Source: Photobacterium malacitanum
GTDB taxonomy: Bacteria > Pseudomonadota > Gammaproteobacteria > Enterobacterales > Vibrionaceae
DNA: 64,000 bases
Assembly: GCF_900185615.1 (NCBI RefSeq)
Contig: NZ_FYAK01000001.1
Span: 467,701-531,700, forward strand
Reading direction: 5' to 3'
The position numbers were made by a program, and so were the translations under genes. Shown here one piece after another: positions 50,885-59,404 of this stretch (the first letter of the stretch is position 1; each line of letters begins with the position of its first letter). The notes beneath the pieces were generated by a model. That model had not been told where the DNA came from. It did no database searches and was given only the letters and a program-made list of their open reading frames with translations.

Positions 50885-51756
50885 GCTACTGTCTCCTGCT
50901 GTTTAGCTAAAAATATATCAGCAAGGCTTGGCTGACTAATATCACCTAGCAAGGTTAATTGAGAGACATCAGCTCCCTCAAACAGCAGTCGATATTGTCC
51001 TAATTGACAATTGACGGTCAAAGGATGCAATTGTTTCGCAGCCTCTATATTGGCTTCATTAACCGATAAGATCGTAAACTCAGTCGCTAATGATGAGAGT
51101 GGTGCTTGTAAAACCGCTTGACCATTTTTAAGTATCAAAACATCTGTTAGTAAATGTGCAATCTCATTGACCTCATGACTCGCAATTATTAATGCTCGCT
51201 CACCTTCTTTAAACCATGTCATTAATGTGCGATAAAAAGTCGAACGATACATAAGATCTAACCCAAGCGTTGGCTCATCTAAGATAAGTACATTGACATT
51301 GGTTGCCATGACTAACGCTAGATGCAATTGTACTTTCATACCCTTTGATAAAGCTCTTATTTTACTATTAAGATTAATTTTAGTTTGATCTAAGTATTGC
51401 AGCATTTTAGGGCGTTCAAAGTGGTGATGGACGCCTGCGGCATAAGAAATTAATTGTTTCACAGTCATCCAATCTGGCAGCATAGCGACATCAGATATAT
51501 AGGCAAGGTTCTGAACTATTTGGTCTCGGTGCTTTTCAGGCGATAAATTAAAAATACTTAGCTCGCCGCTACAGCTATGCATTCCCAATAATGTTTTTAT
51601 TAATGTCGATTTACCTGCACCATTATGACCAAGTAAACCAAGGATTTGTCCGCTCGCTAGGTTAAAACTAATATTCTCTAGCGCTTTTTTGCCACCATAA
51701 GACTTTGTGATGTGTTGAGCTTTAATAAAAGGGTCGTCACAGCTTATATTATTCAC
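50881..51756 (-). CDS. ABC transporter ATP-binding protein
   Basis: A 291-residue ATPase: Walker A GHNGAGKST, ABC signature LSKGMKVQLHLALVM (variant of LSGGQ, reading LSKGM), Walker B VLILDEPTLGLD and the switch histidine in IIASHEVNEIA. The C-terminal 75 residues are a regulatory extension. The LSKGM signature and the ABC-2 partner fit the CcmA/YtrB type of exporter ATPases. Usually a GntR regulator precedes such pairs; none is seen here. Confidence 0.92.
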   Translation of the reverse strand: MNNISCDDPFIKAQHITKSYGGKKALENISFNLASGQILGLLGHNGAGKSTLIKTLLGMHSCSGELSIFNLSPEKHRDQIVQNLAYISDVAMLPDWMTVKQLISYAAGVHHHFERPKMLQYLDQTKINLNSKIRALSKGMKVQLHLALVMATNVNVLILDEPTLGLDLMYRSTFYRTLMTWFKEGERALIIASHEVNEIAHLLTDVLILKNGQAVLQAPLSSLATEFTILSVNEANIEAAKQLHPLTVNCQLGQYRLLFEGADVSQLTLLGDISQPSLADIFLAKQQETVA

Positions 51757-52140
51757 ATAACATCCTTAGTAGTTAATAAATTCAGATAAGCGTTATTAAT
51801 AACATAAATAAGTCGCTTTATAAATTAAAGACTTACAAACCCACCCAAAATAAAACAACGTTTAATTATGTGATATAGAAGAGAGTATGATCTGGGAAAT
51901 AAAACACACCATACTGAATATATTGAAGTTATATAGCAAGAGGAGAGTATACAGAGCAAATATTATTAACTCTGTATACTAAATAAATAGTTAATATAAA
52001 AAATGCGACTTACTATATTAAAATAAGAAGGCTGCAATTGAAGTTGCACAATAAATATAGTATTTAAACATCTGCGATATTCGCATTTTTATATTGCAAC
52101 AGTTGCCAACAAAATAGTGTTTAACTATTGATTTATAAAG
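51757..52140. other. Intergenic region with an 11-bp inverted repeat
   Basis: This gap of 384 bp lies upstream of the ABC exporter operon. It contains AGTATACAGAG (51946-51956) and its perfect complement CTCTGTATACT (51970-51980) with a 13-base loop. No T run follows on either strand, so it is not a standard terminator. No gene seen. Confidence 0.5.
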
Positions 52141-52455
52141 TTATTCAGCTTCGGTTGATAACTCGTCAATAACTAGATCATGCGGTGAAACGCCATCTTT
52201 TTCCATCATTGCTAAAATCTCAATCATACGTGATTGACGTGATTCTTGTTTGAATTCATGCAATACAGCAATTAGGTTATTGATTTTTTGTAGAGGAATA
52301 CGCTTAATTACGGCTTTTTGGCGACCAGGAACTTCATCAGCAAAATCAATTAGAATTTGACGGTAGTCAACACGGGCTTCTTTTACTTCACCGGTTGCTT
52401 CTACACTTTTTAACATCGCACTGAGCGCTTTTTCTGCAGCAGCGAAACTGTCCAT
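52141..52455 (-). CDS. Small acidic helical protein, possible H-NS-like oligomerisation domain
   Basis: A 104-residue soluble, helical protein. I chose the ATG at 52455, with GAGG 7 bases upstream; the frame extends to 52509. The C-terminal part (SRQSRMIEILAMMEKDGVSP then HDLVIDE) resembles the H-NS linker segment (REMLIADGIDPNELL), but the H-NS DNA-binding signature (AWSGQGRTP) is absent. It could be a DNA-binding-deficient H-NS modulator or an unrelated helical protein; the similarity is only by eye. Confidence 0.5.
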   Translation of the reverse strand: MDSFAAAEKALSAMLKSVEATGEVKEARVDYRQILIDFADEVPGRQKAVIKRIPLQKINNLIAVLHEFKQESRQSRMIEILAMMEKDGVSPHDLVIDELSTEAE

Positions 52456-52913
52456 TAATAACCTCGGATAATAATACAAATTTGCTTTCGCACGGTAATG
52501 GCAAAGCATGCATTGATAAAATGATCAATATTAATCAGGAAATTTAACATTGTTCTATATTTAGCTAAATGAAATTAATAACCTCAGATGAATAAATGAG
52601 ATAGGTGTCTGTTGACCGACACTCTTTAAGTGTTCTATTTACACTAAAGACTCTTTATTATAATTGATCTTTTCATTTTCGTGTAGCTGGGGACGCTACT
52701 TCTGTGAATATTACTCTGAGTTGGCTTTATTGTGAACACTAATTTAAAAAAATCGTCAATTTATTCATTTTCGATTGCCGTATGTTCTTTTTTGACTCGA
52801 TTTCTGGCTCAATATCACATTTTATTATTCGGTGCTAAAAATGATATTCCTTAATAAAAGCATCACAATCAACTATAGTAAACACTCAATTATCATTTCA
52901 TAATAGGCATATT
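52456..52913. other. Intergenic region upstream of RNase T2 gene
   Basis: 458 bp between divergent genes, with no gene or clear operator recognised. Confidence 0.3.
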
Positions 52914-53930
52914 GTGCGTACTAACTCTCATTTCATTACCGTCATTGTCGGTAGTATCCTTTCGCTTTCAAGTCTTACTGCAACTGCATCGATTCGAGCC
53001 TCTGGTAGCTTTACAGCAACAGGAAGTTGCGATGCCTATCAATCTTTTCGTAAACAAACGAATCCTGATAACACTCAGCTTGTTAGTAATAAGCAATATG
53101 CAATAAAGGCTATTAATAAAAAAGAGTTTGATTGGGTCCAAATACTGATCCCTACCGCATCCCCTGCTATGCGCTGGGTAAGTAAATCGTGTGGTAAGAC
53201 ACAATTTAATGATGAGGTTACCTTTAAGCCATCTTCTTCAGCATCAAACTCAGCATCAAACTCAGCATCAAAACAGTGTGATACACGTAATGACTTTGAT
53301 TCATATGTATTAGCTTTAACATGGCAACCTGGATTTTGTGAACACTTTAAATATAAAGGCAATAAACCAGAATGTACCGCAATTAATGATGGTAAATTAA
53401 ACATTACGCATTTGACTCTGCATGGTTTATGGCCCAACAAAAGCAGTTGTGGCACCAAATATGGCTATTGTGATCGTTATGCGCGGCTCGATTTATCTAC
53501 TGCAACCATTAAAGAAATAGCACCATGGATGCCGAATTTTTACTACCAAACAAAATTTGGTGAATATGAATGGAAAAAACATGGTACTTGTCAAAATCTC
53601 GACGATGATGCCTATTTTCTCACTGCTACTAAATTAGTCGAAAAAGTCGATGCCTCAGCAATAGGCCAATTTATAAAAGCCAATATTGGGAATAATGTGT
53701 CAACAGCGAGCTTTAAAAAGAACCTCATTTCACATTTTGGTGCTGATGCGGTAGACCGAATTAGTTTAGCTTGTAGCCAAGGTCGTTATTTAAATGAAGT
53801 TCGATTGAATATTGGTAAATCATTTAATGTTAACAATAGTGTTCAACAGTTACTTGAATCTGGTCCTAAAGGACGCCCGTTCTATGGCAATTGCCATAAA
53901 AAAATATATATAGAGGCCGCTGGCAAGTAA
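52914..53930 (+). CDS. Periplasmic ribonuclease T2 family enzyme with N-terminal extension
   Basis: A 338-residue exported RNase (signal peptide to about residue 26). Residues 27-105 form an extra domain with two cysteines (GSCDAYQSF ... RWVSKSCG) not present in E. coli RNase I. A serine/asparagine linker follows (108-119, three tandem copies of a 12-bp unit), then the T2 domain (121-338) with CAS-1 LTLHGLWPN (H170) and CAS-2 EYEWKKHGTC (E218, H223). It degrades RNA in the periplasm without base preference. GTG start; monocistronic with its own terminator. Confidence 0.9.
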   Translation: MRTNSHFITVIVGSILSLSSLTATASIRASGSFTATGSCDAYQSFRKQTNPDNTQLVSNKQYAIKAINKKEFDWVQILIPTASPAMRWVSKSCGKTQFNDEVTFKPSSSASNSASNSASKQCDTRNDFDSYVLALTWQPGFCEHFKYKGNKPECTAINDGKLNITHLTLHGLWPNKSSCGTKYGYCDRYARLDLSTATIKEIAPWMPNFYYQTKFGEYEWKKHGTCQNLDDDAYFLTATKLVEKVDASAIGQFIKANIGNNVSTASFKKNLISHFGADAVDRISLACSQGRYLNEVRLNIGKSFNVNNSVQQLLESGPKGRPFYGNCHKKIYIEAAGK

Positions 53931-53959
53931 GCATTCTCATATTTAATTATCGACTATAA

Positions 53960-53994
53960 GCAAGAAAGCGAGCGACCGTTTGCTTTCTTGTTTA
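53960..53994 (+). terminator. Intrinsic terminator after RNase T2 gene
   Basis: CAAGAAAGC pairs with GCTTTCTTG around a 12-base loop and is followed by TTTA. Confidence 0.7.
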
Positions 53995-54492
53995 CTACAT
54001 TTACTTTTTTTCTTTTAGATAGCCACATATCAACGATTATCACTATCAATCACCGCTTCAAAGCAATAATCGTGGTATTAATAAATTCCATCAATGTCTT
54101 TTTTTAAACCGCCGAATCTCAACATACGATAATGCACGCCGTTCAATAGCTTTTCAGTGAACTTATTCACATAATTATCCAACCTATTGATTAAAAACAA
54201 CAAAATAACCATCACATATTAATAATGTAACGCGTTACATAGTAATAATTCATTTTTTGTGATATAAGTCTCCTTGGATTTTTGTTTTTTTGTGCTACCT
54301 TGCATCGCCTTCATGGCAATGAAATCGGTTACATGTTTAATGTTTGTAACAACTATTACGAGTGTTTGTTGCGAATTATTATCAATAAAAAACCTATTAT
54401 AACAACCGATAACAGAGCACTCACAACGGATGAATGTTCCTCTTCACTAAGTAGTCTTTCGAGGTTGCATAGTTTTATTAACAGGAAAAAAT
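53995..54492. other. Long upstream region of AGCS symporter with operator-like palindromes
   Basis: This 498-bp gap contains a perfect 16-bp palindrome, ATGTAACGCGTTACAT, at 54225-54240, and a looser GTTACA...TGTAAC pair near 54328-54350. An open frame at 54282-54533 overlaps the true start and lacks coding features. I looked for the glycine riboswitch known before AGCS genes in Vibrio and did not find its conserved core. Confidence 0.5.
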
Positions 54493-55995
54493 ATGACTTC
54501 TACGAATGGAAATATACTGGGATCAATCAATGACACCTTAATGGCGATCATTGGTTCAGTAAACGGCGTTTTATGGGGCCAACTTCTCGTTTATTTATTG
54601 GTTGGTGTAGGAATTTACTTTAGTGTTCGTCTTGGTTTTATCCAGATCCGTCAATTCCGTCATTCAATTGATGTCCTAAAAAGTGGCCGTGAAATAGAAA
54701 ACGGCATTAGTTCTTATCAAGTATTTTGTACATCGATGGCAGCACGTGTTGGTACCGGTAATATGGCTGGTGTCGCTGTTGCATTAACCATTGGTGGCCC
54801 AGGCGCTATCTTTTGGATGTGGCTAATTGCTATCTTCGGTATGGCAACCGCTTTTATTGAATCCACTCTTGCTCAAGTTTACAAAGTAAAAGATGTTGAT
54901 GGTCAATATCGTGGTGGCCCTGCTTATTACATGGAGCAAGGTCTTGGCAAGCGCTGGATGGGTACTCTTTTTTCAATTTGTCTTATTATTGCTTTTGGCT
55001 TTGTTTTCAATGCTGTTCAAGCAAATACCATCACCGACGCACTGCACCACTCTTTTGGCTGGAATGAAACCACGCAAGGTATTGTGATTGTTATCTTAAC
55101 AGCTTTCTTTATTATGGGCGGTTTACGCCGTATCGCTAATGCATCTACAAAAATTGTACCTATCATGGCGGTTGGCTATTTAGCAATCGCATTAGTGATT
55201 GTTGCAATCAACATTACTGAGTTACCTGCTGTTCTGGCCCTTATTGTTAAGAGTGCATTTGGTTGGCATGAAGCCGTTGCTGGTGGTGTCGCTTTCACGG
55301 CTTCACAAGCGATGCAAAGTGGTATTGCACGTGGTTTATTCTCAAATGAAGCTGGTATGGGCTCAGCGGCTAACGTTGCAGCAAGCGCGACGCCTAATCC
55401 TAACCACCCTGCATCACAAGGTTTTGTCCAAATGCTAGGTGTTTTCGTTGATACCATTGTTATTTGTACAGCATCTGCGGCAATGATTATGCTTTCTGGT
55501 GTCATGAACACACCAGATGCATCGACAGGTATTGGTTTATTACAACAAGCACTGAGCAATCAACTCGGTAATTGGACAACCTATTTCATTACGTCAGCAA
55601 TTTTACTATTTTGTTTCTCGTCAATCATTGCCAACTACACTTATGCAGAAACAAATATCATGTTCCTCAACGGTAATACCAAGCGCGGTTTGTTCTTATT
55701 CCGTCTTTGTGTTCTCGGTATGGTAATGTTTGGTGCTGTTGCATCACTGCCTGTTGTTTGGAGTTTAGCTGATGTTTCTATGGGTCTAATGGCATTGGTT
55801 AACATTGTTGCTCTTATTTTCCTTTCTGGATTGGCAATTAAAGTCATTAAAGATTATGAAGAACAACTTAAAGCAGGTAAAACACCAGAATTTGATCGCT
55901 CTAAATTTAAAGAGCTAAAAGATATCGAAGGTGCATGGCACCCAGATACTATTGCTGAGGCACGCGAAGCAAACGGCAATACATTTAATAAGTAA
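54493..55995 (+). CDS. AGCS-family alanine/glycine:sodium symporter
   Basis: A 500-residue, about 11-helix symporter. Family landmarks: VNGVLWGQLLVYLLVGVGIY, SYQVFCTSMAARVGTGNMAG (AGCS GTGN(I/M)xGV signature), GGPGAIFWMWLIAIFGMATA, YRGGPAYYMEQGLG and GLFSNEAGMGSAANVAASAT. It imports alanine or glycine with sodium into the cytoplasm. AGGAAA ribosome site. It is monocistronic, with a strong terminator, and the upstream palindrome suggests repressor control. DagA/AlsT are named relatives; exact substrate is not certain. Confidence 0.92.
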   Translation: MTSTNGNILGSINDTLMAIIGSVNGVLWGQLLVYLLVGVGIYFSVRLGFIQIRQFRHSIDVLKSGREIENGISSYQVFCTSMAARVGTGNMAGVAVALTIGGPGAIFWMWLIAIFGMATAFIESTLAQVYKVKDVDGQYRGGPAYYMEQGLGKRWMGTLFSICLIIAFGFVFNAVQANTITDALHHSFGWNETTQGIVIVILTAFFIMGGLRRIANASTKIVPIMAVGYLAIALVIVAINITELPAVLALIVKSAFGWHEAVAGGVAFTASQAMQSGIARGLFSNEAGMGSAANVAASATPNPNHPASQGFVQMLGVFVDTIVICTASAAMIMLSGVMNTPDASTGIGLLQQALSNQLGNWTTYFITSAILLFCFSSIIANYTYAETNIMFLNGNTKRGLFLFRLCVLGMVMFGAVASLPVVWSLADVSMGLMALVNIVALIFLSGLAIKVIKDYEEQLKAGKTPEFDRSKFKELKDIEGAWHPDTIAEAREANGNTFNK

Positions 55996-56020
55996 GCGAA
56001 TCAAAACCTATTAATATCTA

Positions 56021-56050
56021 AAACCAGTCAGTAATGGGCTGGTTTTTTTT
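56021..56050 (+). terminator. Intrinsic terminator after AGCS gene
   Basis: AAACCAG pairs with CTGGTTT, followed by a T8 tract. Confidence 0.85.
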
Positions 56051-56090
56051 CGTTCTTTTTACAGTGTCCCCACTCCATTGAGTCATCCCT

Positions 56091-56140
<50 letters not shown>

Positions 56141-56217
56141 AAAATATAAACATACTATCTATGATTAAGTCTTGAATTTTGAGTTTTAAACCAAGGTATC
56201 GAGAAGCGAATAGAATA

Positions 56218-56250
56218 TAAAAAGGCTAAAGAAAGAGATTCTTTAGCCTT
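56218..56250 (-). terminator. Terminator of the 93-residue protein gene
   Basis: On the minus strand AAGGCTAAAG pairs with CTTTAGCCTT (extended by further pairs) and is followed by T residues, 16 bp after the stop. Confidence 0.8.
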
Positions 56251-56265
56251 GGGGATATTCAAACA

Positions 56266-56547
56266 TTATAGGTAACCATGTTGGCTTTTCCAGCCGTCAC
56301 TCATTTGCGCTAAAACACACGCAGGAAGAGGACGATGGGCTTTTGCGGGCTGAGAGGCTATTTTACGATAACCACTTGCTTGTAGTCTTAAATCAAAAGC
56401 AGTATCTATTGGCTTGCCTGCACGTGCTAGATCCCAACGGAAAACACGCAGTGCCATATATTCATGTTGTTCTATTTCACCACCATGAGGGTACATCAGC
56501 ACTTTTGCATATGCTTGCTTGGCCAATTCGAAGTTCACGTTAATCAT
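56266..56547 (-). CDS. Small hypothetical protein (93 residues)
   Basis: A soluble, helical protein with notable blocks AKVLMYPHGGEIEQHEYMAL and RVFRWDLARAGKPID; no signal peptide and no membrane helix. I do not recognise the family. It has a good GGAG ribosome site 8 bases before the ATG and its own terminator, so it looks like a real monocistronic gene. Confidence 0.65.
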   Translation of the reverse strand: MINVNFELAKQAYAKVLMYPHGGEIEQHEYMALRVFRWDLARAGKPIDTAFDLRLQASGYRKIASQPAKAHRPLPACVLAQMSDGWKSQHGYL

Positions 56548-56839
56548 GAGTTTCTCCTTAGCTCCTGCTGGCTATCACTACTGCCGAGAGCTATATTTAA
56601 CGTAAAACGTTACAGTGTCGCATGCAAGATATTTCGCAAAGATTTTGATGTAAAATGATATATATAACTTGATTATGTGATACCGAGTCCAACATTGTGT
56701 GGTAAATAACCACTTTATGCGCTAAAAACATTCAATAATTATTAAATTCACTCGATACTGCTACTTTCTAAAAATTGCCCTTTAAACACGTAATCAGCTG
56801 CATTACTATGCTAAGTATCACCACTTCTAGGACTACATA

Positions 56840-57205
56840 ATGCAACCAATAAAAGTGCAACCTAACCCTCAAATTGCCGTTATTTTTAAAACATGGTCTA
56901 CGGAGTGGGCTAAAGACGTTAAAGAAGGTAAGAAAGACGCAGCCAATCAATTTTATACTGTCTATAATATTGCTGCCGATTTATTCGCAAAAGGTGGCGA
57001 GATTGATATCTCAGTTATTTCAGCATTATTTAATGACTGTAAACAAAAAACAGAAATGGCAGAACAACTGGTTAATAAAATTAAAATCAGTTTAAAAGAT
57101 GATGATAAGCGCGCCCAGCTACTCATTACTCAAGTAAATACAGCAGCGCAAGATGCTGCTTTTGCCATGAATTACCTTGGTCAATTATTGCTACAATCAG
57201 CATAA
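56840..57205 (+). CDS. Hypothetical helical protein (121 residues)
   Basis: A soluble, almost fully helical protein (FKTWSTEWAKDVKEGKKDAA, VISALFNDCKQKTEMAEQL, AFAMNYLGQLLLQSA), without signal peptide or known motif. It is preceded by a weak ribosome site and followed by a GCAGTGC/GCACTGC hairpin (57217-57243 area). Function unknown. Confidence 0.6.
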   Translation: MQPIKVQPNPQIAVIFKTWSTEWAKDVKEGKKDAANQFYTVYNIAADLFAKGGEIDISVISALFNDCKQKTEMAEQLVNKIKISLKDDDKRAQLLITQVNTAAQDAAFAMNYLGQLLLQSA

Positions 57206-57392
57206 TAAAATAAACAAGCAGTGCTTCGTCTGATGCACTGCTTATCAATATCAGCACTATTATTCTGTAACACCAGCAATAACTTATTACTCACAATGCG
57301 CTATTTATTACCATTCTACGGCTGATTATGGCTTTTATTTTCCAGCTATACTTTGTCGTATCTGCGTGTTTTACTATTAACAAGCCGCCATA

Positions 57393-59327
57393 ATGAAAAT
57401 AACAACCTTAACGACAATGTTTAGCCGCTGGTTTTCCAATGCAGCAGACATTCCTGATTCTATTCGTATAACCCTTCCTATGTTAGTTAGCTTAGGCGTT
57501 TTTTATAACTTAGGCTTTACTAGTGCCGGTATTTCAGGGTTAATCACCGCATGGTTGCTTGGAACTCAAGCACGTAATCTGCCTTATTTAAAACGATTAC
57601 AAATACTGTCTATCTCAGCATTAATCACCGTTATGGCAACATATTTAGCATTTTTAGTGTTTGATAATATGTGGCTTAGCGCGATTACATTGTGCTCAAT
57701 CGCCATTCTCTATGGCTTGATGTCTAATCAACGGCCCCATATTCGCTTATTTGGTTATAACTTTGGTTTTATCTATATTATGGCAATTCATTTTGCCGCT
57801 GTCGGTGATAGTTTTTCCATTATTTTAATGGCTAATATCTTTGCTGGGCTATGTGTTATGTTGTCATCGCTTATTTTATGGCCCTTTTTTAACGGCCGTA
57901 TTTTGCAACAGCATACGGTAACAGTGGATAATGCGCTTACTGATTGGTTAAATGAATTACGTTTTTCTGATAATGAAGCCCAACTGGCAGCCAAACGACA
58001 ATTCTTTTATCAAAGCGCGCATAATTTAGCTTATTACAGTAACTCCATTTCTTCGTCTAAACGCGCTATTAAAATAAAAATCGAACTGCAACGTTTATTA
58101 GAAATGTCTGAATATATTATTTGTTTAGAACGTGCACTCAGTTTTGACTTACACCAATCAACACGCATTCGGCTCTTCAAATGGATAGAACTCACTGTTG
58201 AACAACTAAAAAACAATCAACAAATCACGGCAACCTTTACGACTAACGAATACAAAAACACACCCTATATTGTTGATATAATAGAAAAATTCAAACGTTG
58301 CTATAACTTTGATACCTTTTCAACGCCCGATAACAGTAAAAATATTTATCTATTTACCAGTGACAGTGCGGCATTTATTAGTGATTTTTGTCAGGCACTT
58401 AAATTTAATTCAAAAGAATGGCGTCATGCGGGTAAAATTGCAGTTACGTTAGCCGTTACTCAATTTTTAACTGAGTTCTATCACCTTCCTCAAGGATATT
58501 GGATCTCATTAACTGCCTTTATTGTCTTGCTGACCTCATCAATGGCGGTGACGAACCATCGAATCTGGAATCGTTTTTCTGGCACGGCGTTAGGTGGAAT
58601 TTACTGCTTTATTTGTTTGTATTTTATACCGCCACAGCACCTTATTTTATTAACCAGTATTTCAGTTTTTTTTGCGTTTACCTCATACCATAAAGAGCGT
58701 TACGATATTCATGTTTTTTGGTTAACATCGATGATTGTGTTCGCAATTAGCTTACTCTCACCTGATAACACGTATGTGTCTTTTTATCGTATTATCGATA
58801 CACTTTTTGGGGTAACTATTGCATTTTCGGTCAATTACTTTATTGCGCCGAGTTGGACAATGACATGGTTAGATCGCCATACTTCTAGCATGATAAAATC
58901 ACAAATATTATATGTTGCGGTATTAAATAAGCCACAATGGGAACAAAAAATTAATTTATACCAAAGTCAGCAACGTTATTATGCCTTACATGGCGAAGTG
59001 ATGAATTTACTGAGAGAGCCAAATTTAAGCCCTCGTACCTCAAAGGATTGGTTAAGCCTATTAGTGTTAATTCAACGTTTAAATGATGGCTTATTGTTAG
59101 CAACTAAATTGGGTATTCAATCAAATGAATCACATGCAACGGCACGTTGGATCGGTCAATTACAATGGATAGAACAAACATTTCCAGATCGTTGTAAGCA
59201 TGGTGAGCTGCCCCCCTTTGATAATGAAACAACGCCCATTCCAGAAGATATGTTATGTGCGTTAATTGAAAAGGATATTCAGCAACTTACTGCGTGGATG
59301 CTATATCAGCGCGCTTTTGTAGTGTAG
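57393..59327 (+). CDS. YccS/AaeB-type FUSC inner-membrane protein
   Basis: A 644-residue protein with two membrane bundles. Helices 1-6 (about 25-170, SIRITLPMLVSLGVFYNLGF first) are followed by a soluble helical domain (about 180-330), a second FUSC bundle (about 345-490, WRHAGKIAVTLAVTQFLTEF, LPQGYWISLTAFIVLLTSSM, FSGTALGGIYCFICLYF, YRIIDTLFGVTIAF) and a C-terminal soluble domain. This is the full two-module layout of YccS and AaeB. Substrate unknown; efflux of aromatic acids is the family guess. Second FUSC gene of the window (see 13256-14290). Confidence 0.85.
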   Translation: MKITTLTTMFSRWFSNAADIPDSIRITLPMLVSLGVFYNLGFTSAGISGLITAWLLGTQARNLPYLKRLQILSISALITVMATYLAFLVFDNMWLSAITLCSIAILYGLMSNQRPHIRLFGYNFGFIYIMAIHFAAVGDSFSIILMANIFAGLCVMLSSLILWPFFNGRILQQHTVTVDNALTDWLNELRFSDNEAQLAAKRQFFYQSAHNLAYYSNSISSSKRAIKIKIELQRLLEMSEYIICLERALSFDLHQSTRIRLFKWIELTVEQLKNNQQITATFTTNEYKNTPYIVDIIEKFKRCYNFDTFSTPDNSKNIYLFTSDSAAFISDFCQALKFNSKEWRHAGKIAVTLAVTQFLTEFYHLPQGYWISLTAFIVLLTSSMAVTNHRIWNRFSGTALGGIYCFICLYFIPPQHLILLTSISVFFAFTSYHKERYDIHVFWLTSMIVFAISLLSPDNTYVSFYRIIDTLFGVTIAFSVNYFIAPSWTMTWLDRHTSSMIKSQILYVAVLNKPQWEQKINLYQSQQRYYALHGEVMNLLREPNLSPRTSKDWLSLLVLIQRLNDGLLLATKLGIQSNESHATARWIGQLQWIEQTFPDRCKHGELPPFDNETTPIPEDMLCALIEKDIQQLTAWMLYQRAFVV

Positions 59328-59349
59328 GTTTGTGGGTGCTTTAAAATAA

Positions 59350-59386
59350 CAAAAGCCGCAAATCTATATTGATTCGCGGCCTTTTG
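59350..59386. terminator. Bidirectional terminator between FUSC and AcfD-like genes
   Basis: AAAAGCCGC with AAATC pairs imperfectly with GATT and GCGGCCTTTT. It lies between convergent genes, with A and T runs on both sides. Confidence 0.75.
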
Positions 59387-59404
59387 CTAAACAATGTACG
59401 CTAT

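Noticed and set aside
53995..54492. Possible glycine riboswitch upstream of the AGCS symporter
   Set aside because: The conserved glycine-aptamer core was not found in the region; only palindromes are visible.
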